Assembly (NCBI GenBank): GCA_965247475.1
Contig: OZ252016.1
Location: 2,356,001-2,420,000 of the forward strand
Direction: 5' to 3'
DNA length: 64,000 nucleotides
Source of the DNA: G965247475 sp965247475
Lineage (GTDB): Bacteria; Chloroflexota; UBA11872
Shown: positions 34,973 through 43,510 of the stretch, in pieces
Layout of the letters: every line of letters starts with the position of its first letter
Numbering within the stretch: position 1 is the first letter of the stretch
Position numbers and translations under genes: made by a program
Notes under the pieces: model-generated
What the model was told of the DNA's origin: nothing
What the model saw: the letters and a program-made list of their open reading frames with translations, nothing else
Database searches by the model: none

Positions 34973-34998
34973 GCATCCCCGGCGTGGCGCGCGAGGCC

Positions 34999-37900
34999 AT
35001 GTACACCGAGCTCCACTGCCACAGCTATTACTCCTTCCTGGACGGCGTCTCGTCGCCCGAGGCGCTGGCGGAGCGCGCGCGGGCACTGGGCATGCGGCGG
35101 CTGGCGCTCACCGATCACGAGGGCGTCTACGGGCTGCCGCGCTTCGCCAGCGCGGCCGAGCAACACGGGCTAACGGCCATCTACGGCGCCGAGCTGACCC
35201 TCACCGACGGCGCGCACGCGCTGCTGCTGGTGCGCGACCTGACCGGCTATCGCAACCTCTGCCGCTGCATCAGCGCCGCGCACCTGGGGCGCGACAAGAA
35301 CGATCCACGGCTCGCGTTTGAAGTCCTGGCGAGGCACGCGACCGGACTGATCGCGCTCTCGGCCTGCGAGCAGGGCGAGCTCCACCGCGCGCTGCTGGCC
35401 GGCGGGCACGAGGCCGCGTGCGAGGTCGCCGGGCGCTACCGCGACACTTTTGGCGCCGACGGCTATTTCGTGGAGCTGCACAACCACCTGCGGCCCGAAG
35501 ACGCCCGCCGCAACGCCGCGCTCGGACGGGTGGCGGCGGCGGTCGATGCGCCGGTGGCCGCCAGCAACGACGTGCACTACGCCACAGCCGATCGCAGCCT
35601 GCTGCACCACGTGGTCACGTGCATCCGTCACCAGACCACGCTGGATGCGGCCGGCCCGTTGCTGCGGCCGAACGATGAGTACCGGCTGAAGTCACCCGCC
35701 GAGATGGCGGCGCTGTTCGCCGAGACCCCCGCGGCGATCGCGAACACCGAGGCGGTGGCCGAGCAGTGCGGTTTCCACGTCCGCGACCTGCGCTACGAAT
35801 TCCCCACGCCCGATCTGCCGCCTGGCGCGGATCCACAAGGCGCCCTGGAGGCGGCGGTCGCTGCGGGGTTGGAGCGGTTCTACCTCTCCAGGGGCAAGGA
35901 CTCGCCGCAACTGCGCGAGCGCATCGCCGACGAGCTGAAGGTCGTGCGCATCTGGGGGCTGGCCGGGTACCTGCTGGTGTTCAAGGACATCGTGGACTTC
36001 TGCGCGCGCGAGGAGATCTTGGTCAGCATCCGCGGGTCGGCACCGGCCTCGGCGCTGCTCTACTGCCTGGGGCTGTGCCCGATCGACCCGGTCGAGCACA
36101 AGCTGCTGTTCGAGCGCTTCGCCTCACCCGAGCGCGGCGAGCTGCCCGACATCGATCTGGACATCGCGCACGAGGACCGCGAGCGCGTGATCCAGTACGT
36201 CTACCAGAAGTACGGGCGCGAGCGCGCGGCCATGGTGGCGGAGGTCAACAGCTTCCGGCACAAGAGCGCGGTGCGCGATGTGGCCAAGGTCATGGGGCTG
36301 TCGGCGCAGCAGGCGCAGCAGCTCGCGGGCGGGCTGGATCGCTGGGACCGCGACGACCTGGGCCGGGCGCTCACCGATCCCGAGCACGGGATCGACGCGG
36401 CGATCGGCGGTCCGCTGGCGCACCGGATCGTCGGACTGGCGACCCAGCTGATGGGCGCGCCGCGTCACCTCTCCATCCACGTGGGCGGGTTCGTGATCTC
36501 GGCTCAGCCGCTGGACGACGTGGTTCCGCAGGAGCCCGCGCGCATGGCGGACCGCACGATCATCCCGTGGGACAAGTACGACCTGGAGACGCTGGCCGAG
36601 GAGTTCGGCATCAACCTGATCAAGCTGGATCTGCTGGGGCTGGGGATGCTGACGCTGATCGGGCGCGCATTCCGCGAGCTGAACGCCGCCGGGCACGACT
36701 ACCGGCTGCACGGGTTCCGCTACGACCCCGGTGTCTACGAGCTGCTCGGCAAGGCCGACACGGTGGGGCTGTTTCAGGTCGAGTCACGCGCGCAGATGTC
36801 GTTCCTGCCGCGTTTGGCGCCGAAGGATCTCAACGACGTGGCGGTGAGCATCGGGGCCATCCGGCCGGGTCCGGGCGCGGCGCGGGCCGGCGACCACATC
36901 GCGCGCCGCCGCGACGGCCTGGAGCCGATCAGCTACCCGCACCCCGATCTGCAGCCGGTGCTCGAGCAGACGCTGGGCGTGCTGCTGTGGCAGGAGCAGG
37001 TGATGCAGGTGGCGATGATCTGCGGCGGCTACACCCCCGGCGAGGCCGACCAGCTCCGCCGTGCGATGAGCAACAAGCGGTCGCTGGAGACCATGGAGGC
37101 GGCGGTTGGCGACCTGAGGGAACGAATGCTGGCGCGCGGGTTCGATGCGAACCTGGCCGAGCTGATCAAGGCAATGGTGTTCGGCTTCGCCGGCTACGGG
37201 TTCCCGCGCGCGCATGCGTATGCGTTCGCGCACCTGGCGCTGATCTCGGCCACGCTCAAGCTGCGGCACCCGGCGGAGTTCGCCGCCGCGCTGCTGAACA
37301 GCCAGCCGATGGGCTTCTACGCGCCGCACACCATCCTGTGGGACGCCTATCGCCATCAGGTGAACGTGGCGCCGGTGGATGTGAACCGCAGCACCTGGGA
37401 CTGCACGGTGGAGGCCGACCGGCGGCTGCGGCTGGGGTTCCGGCTGATCGATGGATTTGGCGAGGCCAGCGCCGCCGTCCTGATGCGGGCGCGGGAGCCG
37501 GGACCCTACCGCTCGGTGGCCGACTTCGTGCGTCGCACCGGATTGAACCGGGATCAGATCGAGCGGCTGGCCGAGGTGGGGGCGTTCGTGGACTTCGCCG
37601 ATCGGCGGGCCGCCGCCTGGCTGGCGGGCGAGTTGGCCGGGCTGAGCGGTCCCGAATACCTGCCGGGCCTGGCCGAGCAGGTCGCGGGCAGGGCCGAGCT
37701 GCCGGCGATGTCGCTCTGGGACCGGGTTGGAACCGACTACGGCGCCATGGGCTACTCAGCCGAGCGACACATCGTGCAGGCGTACCGTCCTCAACTGGCC
37801 GCGCGCGGCGCCAGACCGCTGGCCGAGCTGCCGGATCTGCCGCATACGTCGCGGGTGATCGTGGGCGGCCTGGTCGTGTGCCGGCAGCGTCCCGAGACGG

Positions 37901-38130
37901 CCAACGGCCACGTGTTCCTGACGCTGGAGGATGAGACCGGATTGCTGAACGTGATCGTGCGTCCGCAGGTGTTCGACGAGCAGCGGCGGCAGGTGCGCGG
38001 CGAGCCGCTGGTCACCATCGCCGGCACCGTCAGGCACGAGCAGGGTGCCACCAGCCTGCTCGGCGAGCGGTTCGAACGGCTGGAGCACTCCGCCGCCGCC
38101 GCCGCGGTGCCGGCGAGGAATTTTCACTAG
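34999..38130 (+). CDS. dnaE2: error-prone DNA polymerase DnaE2 (ImuC)
   Basis: This 1043-residue C-family polymerase starts at ATG 34999. The PHP domain opens MYTELHCHSYYSFLDG. The palm has catalytic LPDIDLDI at about 384-389, then SIHVGGFVISAQPLDDVVP, GLFQVESRAQMSFLPRLAP and IRPGPG. A helix-hairpin region and a C-terminal OB fold (IVGGLVVCRQRPETANGHVFLTLEDETG) complete it. The length and the missing tau-binding tail fit DnaE2, not replicative DnaE1. It carries out damage-induced mutagenic synthesis with ImuA and ImuB. Here it converges on those genes instead of following them. Upstream in-frame sequence overlaps the operator and -10 and is not coding. Confidence 0.94.
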   Translation: MYTELHCHSYYSFLDGVSSPEALAERARALGMRRLALTDHEGVYGLPRFASAAEQHGLTAIYGAELTLTDGAHALLLVRDLTGYRNLCRCISAAHLGRDKNDPRLAFEVLARHATGLIALSACEQGELHRALLAGGHEAACEVAGRYRDTFGADGYFVELHNHLRPEDARRNAALGRVAAAVDAPVAASNDVHYATADRSLLHHVVTCIRHQTTLDAAGPLLRPNDEYRLKSPAEMAALFAETPAAIANTEAVAEQCGFHVRDLRYEFPTPDLPPGADPQGALEAAVAAGLERFYLSRGKDSPQLRERIADELKVVRIWGLAGYLLVFKDIVDFCAREEILVSIRGSAPASALLYCLGLCPIDPVEHKLLFERFASPERGELPDIDLDIAHEDRERVIQYVYQKYGRERAAMVAEVNSFRHKSAVRDVAKVMGLSAQQAQQLAGGLDRWDRDDLGRALTDPEHGIDAAIGGPLAHRIVGLATQLMGAPRHLSIHVGGFVISAQPLDDVVPQEPARMADRTIIPWDKYDLETLAEEFGINLIKLDLLGLGMLTLIGRAFRELNAAGHDYRLHGFRYDPGVYELLGKADTVGLFQVESRAQMSFLPRLAPKDLNDVAVSIGAIRPGPGAARAGDHIARRRDGLEPISYPHPDLQPVLEQTLGVLLWQEQVMQVAMICGGYTPGEADQLRRAMSNKRSLETMEAAVGDLRERMLARGFDANLAELIKAMVFGFAGYGFPRAHAYAFAHLALISATLKLRHPAEFAAALLNSQPMGFYAPHTILWDAYRHQVNVAPVDVNRSTWDCTVEADRRLRLGFRLIDGFGEASAAVLMRAREPGPYRSVADFVRRTGLNRDQIERLAEVGAFVDFADRRAAAWLAGELAGLSGPEYLPGLAEQVAGRAELPAMSLWDRVGTDYGAMGYSAERHIVQAYRPQLAARGARPLAELPDLPHTSRVIVGGLVVCRQRPETANGHVFLTLEDETGLLNVIVRPQVFDEQRRQVRGEPLVTIAGTVRHEQGATSLLGERFERLEHSAAAAAVPARNFH

Positions 38131-38141
38131 TCCGCGCCTGG

Positions 38142-38260
38142 CCCGGACTTCAGCCCGGGGGCTCCCCGGAAGTCCTTACGCACTATCCCGACCTGAAGGG
38201 TCGGGCCACCGGACGCGCTGCGGGCTGGAAGTGACCCGGAATCCCGCGCTGAAGCGTGGG
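38142..38260. repeat. cluster of three short hairpins with CTGAAG/CTTCAG loops
   Basis: In the 146-bp gap between the convergent dnaE2 and DUF72 genes lie three stems. One is CCCGG-ACTTCAG-CCGGG-like at 38142-38159. The second is CCCGACC-TGAAG-GGTCGGG at 38187-38205. The third is CCCGCGC-TGAA-GCGTGGG at 38243-38260. Stems differ, but the loop core TGAA is kept. They may end both transcripts; the second matches the hairpin at 17211-17228. Confidence 0.6.
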
Positions 38261-38276
38261 TCGCCGGGCGGGATGC

Positions 38277-39083
38277 TTAGGGCGCGAGTGCGGCCAGCAG
38301 GTCGATGGCGGCGTTGACGCGGTTGGGGCCGTGCTTGTTGTAGAAGACTACGAGCGACTCGACGCCGTCCCCGCCGCCGGCGGTCACGCGCATGGCCAGC
38401 TCGGCGATCTCGCCGGACGTGTAGGTGTGTCGGGCGCGCAGGGCGCGGCGGTCACGTGAGGAGATGCCGCTCGAGCCAGTGTCGCGCCCGGCAAAGCGGT
38501 AATAGGCAGTGGCCGGGTCGGTGAGCTCGTCGACCGGCGCCGGGAGGCCGATCAGCGCCGCCCGGGGCTCGTCGGGCATCACCAGCGCCAGCCGGTGCGC
38601 CCGCAGCTGCTCGAGCGTGCGACCGCGGTCGACGCCTTCCAGCCAACTCGGGTGCCGGAGCTCGACGGCCACGCGATCGTCCTTGAAGCCCTCGCGGATG
38701 CGGCCGAGGTAGGCGAGGTTGTCTTCGTTGGGACGCACGTTGACCCCGAACTGGACCAGGAAGCCGAGGAACTTGCCGGCGTCGCGCAGCGGGTCGACCG
38801 CGCGGCGCTGCGACTCGAGGTGCTCGTCGATCAGCGATGGGTCACGCGGTCGCTGGCAGATGGCGCGGTGGGCTTTGACCACGAACCCGAAGTGGTCGGG
38901 CGTGTCGTTGGTCCACTGGGCGTAGTGCCGCGGCTCGATCCGGCGGTAGAAGCTGGCGTTGACCTCGACCATCGGCAGGCGCTCGGCGTAGTAGGCCAGG
39001 CGGTGCCGCGGGCGGGTGCCGCGCGGGTAGAAGCCGGTGTGATCGGTCCAGTTGGCCGTGCCGACCCAGATGCGGTTGGGCAT
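38277..39083 (-). CDS. DUF72 family protein (YecE-like)
   Basis: From ATG 39083 this is a 268-residue TIM-barrel-like protein. It opens RIWVGTANWTDHTGFYPRG, then LAYYAERLPMVEVNASFYRRIE, FGFVVKAHRAICQRPRDPSL, and VAVELRHPSW. AYYRFAGRD and SLVVFYNKHGPNRVNAAIDLLAAL close it. These are the DUF72/YecE signatures. The role is unknown, although homologues often sit near DNA-repair or nucleotide genes. Here it lies between dnaE2 and imuB, downstream of imuB on the same strand after a 284-bp gap that contains a repeat. Confidence 0.88.
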   Translation of the reverse strand: MPNRIWVGTANWTDHTGFYPRGTRPRHRLAYYAERLPMVEVNASFYRRIEPRHYAQWTNDTPDHFGFVVKAHRAICQRPRDPSLIDEHLESQRRAVDPLRDAGKFLGFLVQFGVNVRPNEDNLAYLGRIREGFKDDRVAVELRHPSWLEGVDRGRTLEQLRAHRLALVMPDEPRAALIGLPAPVDELTDPATAYYRFAGRDTGSSGISSRDRRALRARHTYTSGEIAELAMRVTAGGGDGVESLVVFYNKHGPNRVNAAIDLLAALAP

Positions 39084-39288
39084 GCGCGTATGGTGCGGCG
39101 CGCGGGGTCGCGGGGCTAGTTGGGCGTCCCATCTGTGTTCGCTGGATGGGCGCTCGCGGGCTGCGTCCGAGGTTTCGTGTCCATATCGAGCTCCGGCGTG
39201 GGTGCTCACGAATCACCGGTTGGAGACAGGCGTCTGCGTGAGGGGTGCGCCATGGGATTCCTTGGGCGGGCTTCTGCCGATCCGGCGA

Positions 39289-39323
39289 CCGTGAGATTCC
39301 TCGGCTTCGCCTCGGGATGACAG
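39289..39323. repeat. dispersed intergenic repeat (CCGTGAGATT...GGATGACAG)
   Basis: The unit begins CCGTGAGATTCCTCGGC and ends GCCTCGGGATGACAG. It lies in the 284-bp gap 39084-39367, where I see no gene. A related copy, CCGTGAGATTTCCTTCGCT then ACTCAGGA, is at 43360-43388. Such short Chloroflexota repeats flank genes without coding for anything. Confidence 0.55.
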
Positions 39324-39367
39324 GAGGCTGTCGCGGGGTTCTTGGGCACAGGCGGCGCGGTCCGCAG

Positions 39368-40882
39368 CTAGTCGTGCAGACCCTGGAGATACCACTGGGC
39401 GCTGTGGCGGTCGTGGAAGCAGAGGAAGGCGTTTCCGGTGGCGGCCTGGAATTGGTAGTAGTCGCGCACGACGGTGTCGTCGCGCCAGGGGGTGTCGTGG
39501 AGCCGCCAGGGTCCGGCCTGGGCGGTGACGACGTGACCGTGGCCGTCGATCACGACGATACGTCGGTCGGCGCGCTCATCGACCACCCGCACCCGTTGCG
39601 GCGGGTCCAGCAGCCAGAAGGGCAGCTGGGTCCGGGGCGCGGATGCGGGGTCGTCGACAAGCTCTGGGAGGGTGGCTTCGACCGAGCGGAAGCCGCGCTC
39701 GGGGCGGCGGGCGGCGGTGAGCTCGACCTGGCGGACGGCCCGATCGCCCCAGCGGGCACGGATCCGACCGAGGACATCGAGCGCGCGCCGGCGCCGCTCC
39801 AGATCGGGCACGCGGCCGTCGGGTCCGGCGAGCAGCCGGAGCTGCCAGCCGCCGGTGTCGGTCAGCTCATCCGCTCGCAGCCGGATGCCGGTGATGCCCT
39901 GGGCGACCTGCAATCCATCCAGGTGCCAGCGCAGATAGCGCAGCAGCGTCCCGGCCCGCGCGGTGGGCTCGGCCAGGCGGAGGTCGCGGTCCTGCCGGGC
40001 GCCGTTCTCGAAAGTCCAGCGCACCCGCAGCGTGCGGGTGGCCACACGGTGGCGGGCGAGGCGATCGGCCAGCCGATCGACCAGCATCTTGGCGGCGAAC
40101 AGCAGGCGGTCGGGGTTGTCCTCGACCCACTCGAAGTCCAGCAGGTCGTGCACCACCAGCGGGTGACGGCGCGCGACCAGCGGGTCACGCAGCCGACCGT
40201 GCAGCCCGCGATAGGCGCGCCAGCCGTCCGCGCCGTAGCGGTGCAGGATGCTGTTGGCGGGCAGCGCCGCGAACTGCTTGACGCTGCGCACGCCCAGCGC
40301 GCGCAGCCGCCGGACGGCCGTAGGGTCCATGCCCAGCGCGGCCACCGGCAGGCGCGCCAGCGATTCCGCGGCGTCGCCGGGCGGCACCACGCGCACGCCG
40401 GAAGCGCCGGCCGAGCGGGCGGCGACCTCGGCCACGAACTTGCCGGCGGCGATCCCGAGCACCGGCTCGAACCCGGTGGCCTCGGTGACCGCCGCCCGAA
40501 CGGCGCGGCCAAGCGCAGCGGGCGGGCCGTAGCGGCGTTCGAGCCCGGAGGCGTCCAGATAGGCCAGGCCGGGGGCGGCCTCCTCGACGAAGGGGCTGAA
40601 GGTATCCAGCAGCTTCAGCACCGGCTCGAAGGCCTGCTCGGCGGCGGCGCGATCCAGCGGCAGCAGCGGTTCGGTGGGCCAGCGCGCCTGGGCCTCACGC
40701 AGCGGCATGCCGGGCGCCATGCGCTCGGCCTCCAGGTCGGGACGGCACGCGACCAGCGGCTGGCCGCGCGCCTCGGCGTCGTAGACGGCGCCGGGCGGCT
40801 TAGCTTCCGGTGGCTGCGAGCGCGCGGCCGCCGCCAACGCGAAGCGTGGAACCCAGATACAGATGATCAGCGCGGGACCCAT
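39368..40882 (-). CDS. imuB: ImuB-like Y-family DNA polymerase homologue
   Basis: This 504-residue protein starts at ATG 40882 with LIICIWVPRFALAAAAR, the usual ImuB opening. LEAERMAPGMPLREAQARWP, a palm strand GLAYLDASGLERRYG and GIAAGKFVAEVAARSA follow. A helix-hairpin-helix-like LPVAALGMDPTAVRRLRALGVRSVKQFAALP comes next. The C-terminus is a long ImuB tail ending VRDYYQFQAATGNAFLCFHDRHSAQWYLQGLHD. ImuB is a catalytically poor Y-family scaffold that brings DnaE2 to the clamp. The start lies inside imuA; the 83-nt overlap implies translational coupling. Confidence 0.9.
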   Translation of the reverse strand: MGPALIICIWVPRFALAAAARSQPPEAKPPGAVYDAEARGQPLVACRPDLEAERMAPGMPLREAQARWPTEPLLPLDRAAAEQAFEPVLKLLDTFSPFVEEAAPGLAYLDASGLERRYGPPAALGRAVRAAVTEATGFEPVLGIAAGKFVAEVAARSAGASGVRVVPPGDAAESLARLPVAALGMDPTAVRRLRALGVRSVKQFAALPANSILHRYGADGWRAYRGLHGRLRDPLVARRHPLVVHDLLDFEWVEDNPDRLLFAAKMLVDRLADRLARHRVATRTLRVRWTFENGARQDRDLRLAEPTARAGTLLRYLRWHLDGLQVAQGITGIRLRADELTDTGGWQLRLLAGPDGRVPDLERRRRALDVLGRIRARWGDRAVRQVELTAARRPERGFRSVEATLPELVDDPASAPRTQLPFWLLDPPQRVRVVDERADRRIVVIDGHGHVVTAQAGPWRLHDTPWRDDTVVRDYYQFQAATGNAFLCFHDRHSAQWYLQGLHD

Positions 40883-41588
40883 GGGATCCTTGCCGGTAGA
40901 GGCGCAGGGTGACCTCGTGCACGTCGCCGGCGCGGCCCAGGCGGGAGCGCTCGGTGCGCACGCGCAGGTGCTGACCGGCCAGCTCGCGGTCCTCCCAGAG
41001 CCAGCGGGCGTGCTCGATGCGCAGGCGGGTATCGGTGAGCGGCAGCGACGCCTCTCCGCCGTGCGGCGCGGCCTCACGCAGCAGCAGGACGGACGTCTGG
41101 GCGGAGGCGGCGAAGCTGCGCAGTTGCCCGGCCTCGGCCAGCGAGACCGGGGCCGCGGCTTCCAGGCTCCCGAGCACCGCGGCGAAGCCCTCGCTGCGCG
41201 TCAGTTCCAGCACCACGTGGAGGAGCTCCCGGCGGCGCGGCGGCCGCACCAGCACCAGGCGGCGCAGATCGAGTCCGCAGGCCGCTGCGGCAGGGGGATA
41301 CAACACCCGGTCCGCGGCCTCGACCAGCGCCAGCGGTCCGTCGGACGGCAGCGCCGCCAGCCACAGCAGGGCCAGCGAGAGCTTGCCGCCCGAGGCCGGC
41401 CCGATGAGCTCCAGAACCTGGGGCGCACGGGCCGCGCCATCGACTGGCCACCAGGGCGGGGCGGACTCCGACAGGTTGGGCGCGGCCCGTGCGGCGCGGT
41501 ACGTGTCCAGCCGTAACAGGCTGTGCACGCCCCATCGACCACGCACGGCGGCCAACGCTTCGTCCAACGTGTCCGGATTCGCGACCAC
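40800..41588 (-). CDS. imuA: ImuA-like RecA-fold mutasome protein
   Basis: This 262-residue protein starts at GTG 41588 behind a strong GGAGGGAGG. It shows VLELIGPASGGKLSLALLWLAAL at about residues 58-80, a degenerate Walker A (G-P-A-S-G-G-K). GPLALVEAADRVLYPPAAAACGLDLRRLVLVRPP follows, then VLLLREAAPHGG and a C-terminal beta region LRVRTERSRL. This is the ImuA/SulA-related RecA-like plan of mutasome cassettes. The SOS-like box with a -10 lies 34-56 nt upstream. Confidence 0.85.
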   Translation of the reverse strand: MVANPDTLDEALAAVRGRWGVHSLLRLDTYRAARAAPNLSESAPPWWPVDGAARAPQVLELIGPASGGKLSLALLWLAALPSDGPLALVEAADRVLYPPAAAACGLDLRRLVLVRPPRRRELLHVVLELTRSEGFAAVLGSLEAAAPVSLAEAGQLRSFAASAQTSVLLLREAAPHGGEASLPLTDTRLRIEHARWLWEDRELAGQHLRVRTERSRLGRAGDVHEVTLRLYRQGSHGSRADHLYLGSTLRVGGGRALAATGS

Positions 41589-41621
41589 GCGCGGGGACCT
41601 CCCTCCACGAGGTGGAGTTGC

Positions 41622-41644
41622 AGTATACCGAACAAAAACCGAAC
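41622..41644 (-). promoter_or_regulatory. SOS-like box plus -10 before imuA
   Basis: On the minus strand GTTC-GGTTTTT-GTTC spans 41644-41630 and TATACT follows at 41627-41622, 33 nt before the GTG. Over 26 positions it differs from the dnaE2 site at one base. The two operators face each other across the whole cassette, at its two outer ends. Confidence 0.75.
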
Positions 41645-41694
41645 ATAGGGCAGGGCATGAAGCTTGGTCGGAAGCGGACTGCGGCGTGTGACCG

Positions 41695-42135
41695 CTAGCC
41701 GCGGCCGCCGATCGGGACGTCGCGGCCCTCGTCCAGATCGAGCCGGTCGAACTGCCGCGTCAGGTCGGTGCGGTGCGACTGCCCGAGGTCTTCCAGCATC
41801 TTCTGGTAGCGCGCCTTGGCCTCCGGCGTGTCGGGCGTGCGGGACATCATCATCTGGTTCCAGGCCCTGATCTCATCGTGCGTGCGCGGCTGCATGTTGG
41901 CCTCGACCCAGGTCCACACCGCTGCGTCGGTGGGCCGGGTTCGCAGGGCCTCGATGAAGTCGTCGGGCTCGATGCCAAGGAACTCGAACAGCGTCTTGGA
42001 GAAGCCGATCCGCGAGTAGTACTCGCCCAATGTGCCGGCGATGTCGGCACGGCCCTTGTCGATCGCGCGCGGCAGAAACACGATGCCGCCCAGCGACTCG
42101 TAGGCGCTGCGCGGGATGTCGGTCTCGAGATCCAT
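41695..42135 (-). CDS. DUF5069 family protein
   Basis: This 146-residue soluble protein opens IPRSAYESLGGIVFLPRAIDKGRADIAGTLGEYYSRIGFSKTLFEFLGI as one helical run. The LPRAIDKGRA element and the F-x-FLGI followed by DDFIEALR match DUF5069 proteins. The second half has WVEANMQPRTHDEIRAWNQMM and an acidic C-terminus. No function is established. It is about 106 nt from the imuA start, on the same strand and upstream of the SOS-like box, so it is not part of the imu unit. Confidence 0.75.
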   Translation of the reverse strand: MDLETDIPRSAYESLGGIVFLPRAIDKGRADIAGTLGEYYSRIGFSKTLFEFLGIEPDDFIEALRTRPTDAAVWTWVEANMQPRTHDEIRAWNQMMMSRTPDTPEAKARYQKMLEDLGQSHRTDLTRQFDRLDLDEGRDVPIGGRG

Positions 42136-42341
42136 CGGCGGGCTTCCTTCTGCGGCGGCGGACGTGGAGCCTACATCGGCGGCCGCGGGTCCGCGAACCG
42201 GCCCTTACGATCAGGTCGTGCGGCGGCGTCAGCGCTCGCGGCGCGGCAGCGCGGACGAGACCAGGGCGGCCACGGCCGCGCCGGTCTGGCGGCGGATACA
42301 CTCTGGGCGCTTTCCGCACAGCCGCCCCAGATGGGAGACGG

Positions 42342-43280
42342 ATGATCGCACCGCTGGACATTGGACCGCTCGGTCCAACCGGGATCGAGACGACCCGGCT
42401 GGGGCTGGGCGCCGGTGCGCTGGGCGGCCACCTGTGGAAGGTGACGCCGGAGCAGGCGGTCGAGACGGTCGTGCGCACCTACGAGCTGGGCGTCCGGCAC
42501 GCGGACACATCACCGCTCTACGGCGACAGCGAGAACCGGATCGGGACCGCGCTGCGCGGGCACGAGTTCCCCGGGCTGACGATCTCGACCAAGGTCGGCA
42601 CGCACCCGGACCGCGCATACAGCTACACCGGGGAGGACCTGCGCTGGTCGCTGGACAACAGCCTGCGGCTGCTGGGCCGTGAGTCGGTGGACATCGTGCT
42701 GATTCACGATCCGCCATCGGCCGACCCGCTCTTCAAGGCAGGCGACGGATTCGATGCGGTCGACCGCTTCAAGCGCGAGGGCAAGTGCCGCGCCGTAGGA
42801 CTAGGGGTGCGTGACCACGCGATCCACCGCGCCGCGATCGAGGCCGGCCGGGTGGACGTGATCCTGACGTGGGGCGAATACCACCTGGCGGGACGGACGG
42901 CCGGGCCGTTGATCACCGAGGCGCACGAGGCGGGCGTGGCGGTGGTGCTGGGGTCGCCGGCCATGCAGGGCCTGCTGGCCATCGGCAATCCGGTCGAGAC
43001 GCTCGACTTGCGGGACTACACGCTGATGTACCCAGATGCGGAGATCCAGCGGGCGATCGAGTGGTGGGGCTGGTGCCGGGAACGCGAAGTGGAGCTCAGG
43101 CACCTCAACATGCAGTTCGTACTCGCCAACCCGCACGTGGACATGGTCCTGACGGGCACCAAGTATGCGTCGGAGATCGAGGCCAACGTGCCGGAGGCGC
43201 TGACGCCGATCCCGGACGACGTGTGGACCGAAGCGCTGGAGCTGATCGCGCGGCAGGACGAGCAGGGGGCAGCGGGCTAG
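42342..43280 (+). CDS. aldo/keto reductase (aldose 1-dehydrogenase-like)
   Basis: This 312-residue protein starts at ATG 42342 with GGGAGACGG before it. It has the aldo/keto reductase barrel: TTRLGLGAGALGG, then GVRHADTSPLYGDSENRIG with catalytic Asp and Tyr. TISTKVGT has the Lys and DIVLIHDPP the His. NMQFVLANPHVDMVLTGTK near the end is the cofactor-binding repeat. The ending and PLYG-type motif resemble D-threo-aldose/L-fucose dehydrogenases. It probably oxidises aldoses to lactones, which would suit the SMP-30 lactonase and sugar-acid dehydratases encoded nearby. Confidence 0.9.
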   Translation: MIAPLDIGPLGPTGIETTRLGLGAGALGGHLWKVTPEQAVETVVRTYELGVRHADTSPLYGDSENRIGTALRGHEFPGLTISTKVGTHPDRAYSYTGEDLRWSLDNSLRLLGRESVDIVLIHDPPSADPLFKAGDGFDAVDRFKREGKCRAVGLGVRDHAIHRAAIEAGRVDVILTWGEYHLAGRTAGPLITEAHEAGVAVVLGSPAMQGLLAIGNPVETLDLRDYTLMYPDAEIQRAIEWWGWCREREVELRHLNMQFVLANPHVDMVLTGTKYASEIEANVPEALTPIPDDVWTEALELIARQDEQGAAG

Positions 43281-43320
43281 CAGCACTCCCCATCGCGCTC
43301 GCTCACACCAGGGCACCGAG

Positions 43321-43460
43321 CTCCGATGTCAAGGCGCGGCGCCTTCGGCGGTCCGGCGGCCGTGAGATTTCCTTCGCTGGACTCAGGACGCGCGCCCTTC
43401 GACAAGCTCAGGATGCACGGGAACCGAGTGGCCCCCGCTCCTATGTCAAGGCGAGGGACA
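43321..43460. repeat. repeat-rich intergenic gap
   Basis: The 230-bp gap 43281-43510 between convergent genes holds a direct repeat of CTCCKATGTCAAGGCG (43321 and about 43438, 117 bp apart). It also holds the CCGTGAGATTTCC repeat at 43360-43388 and a CCCTTCGACAAGCTCAGGA element at about 43395-43413. No gene is seen. Confidence 0.5.
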
Positions 43461-43510
43461 GGCCCGCGCCCGCAGCTCAGTGCGACCGCCGTTTCGTGGT
43501 GGTTCTCGCG

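Noticed and set aside
34762..34998. N-terminal extension of dnaE2 or a separate small gene in front of it
   Set aside because: The frame is open, but the operator and -10 lie inside it, and the PHP domain starts right at ATG 34999. No ribosome site supports an earlier start.
14877..41644. Alphaproteobacterial origin of the whole window because of the LexA-box type
   Set aside because: The class II NrdJ, secreted proteins with PTPT spacers and repeat types do not point to Alphaproteobacteria. Only the operators do, so transfer or convergence of the SOS box is the better reading.
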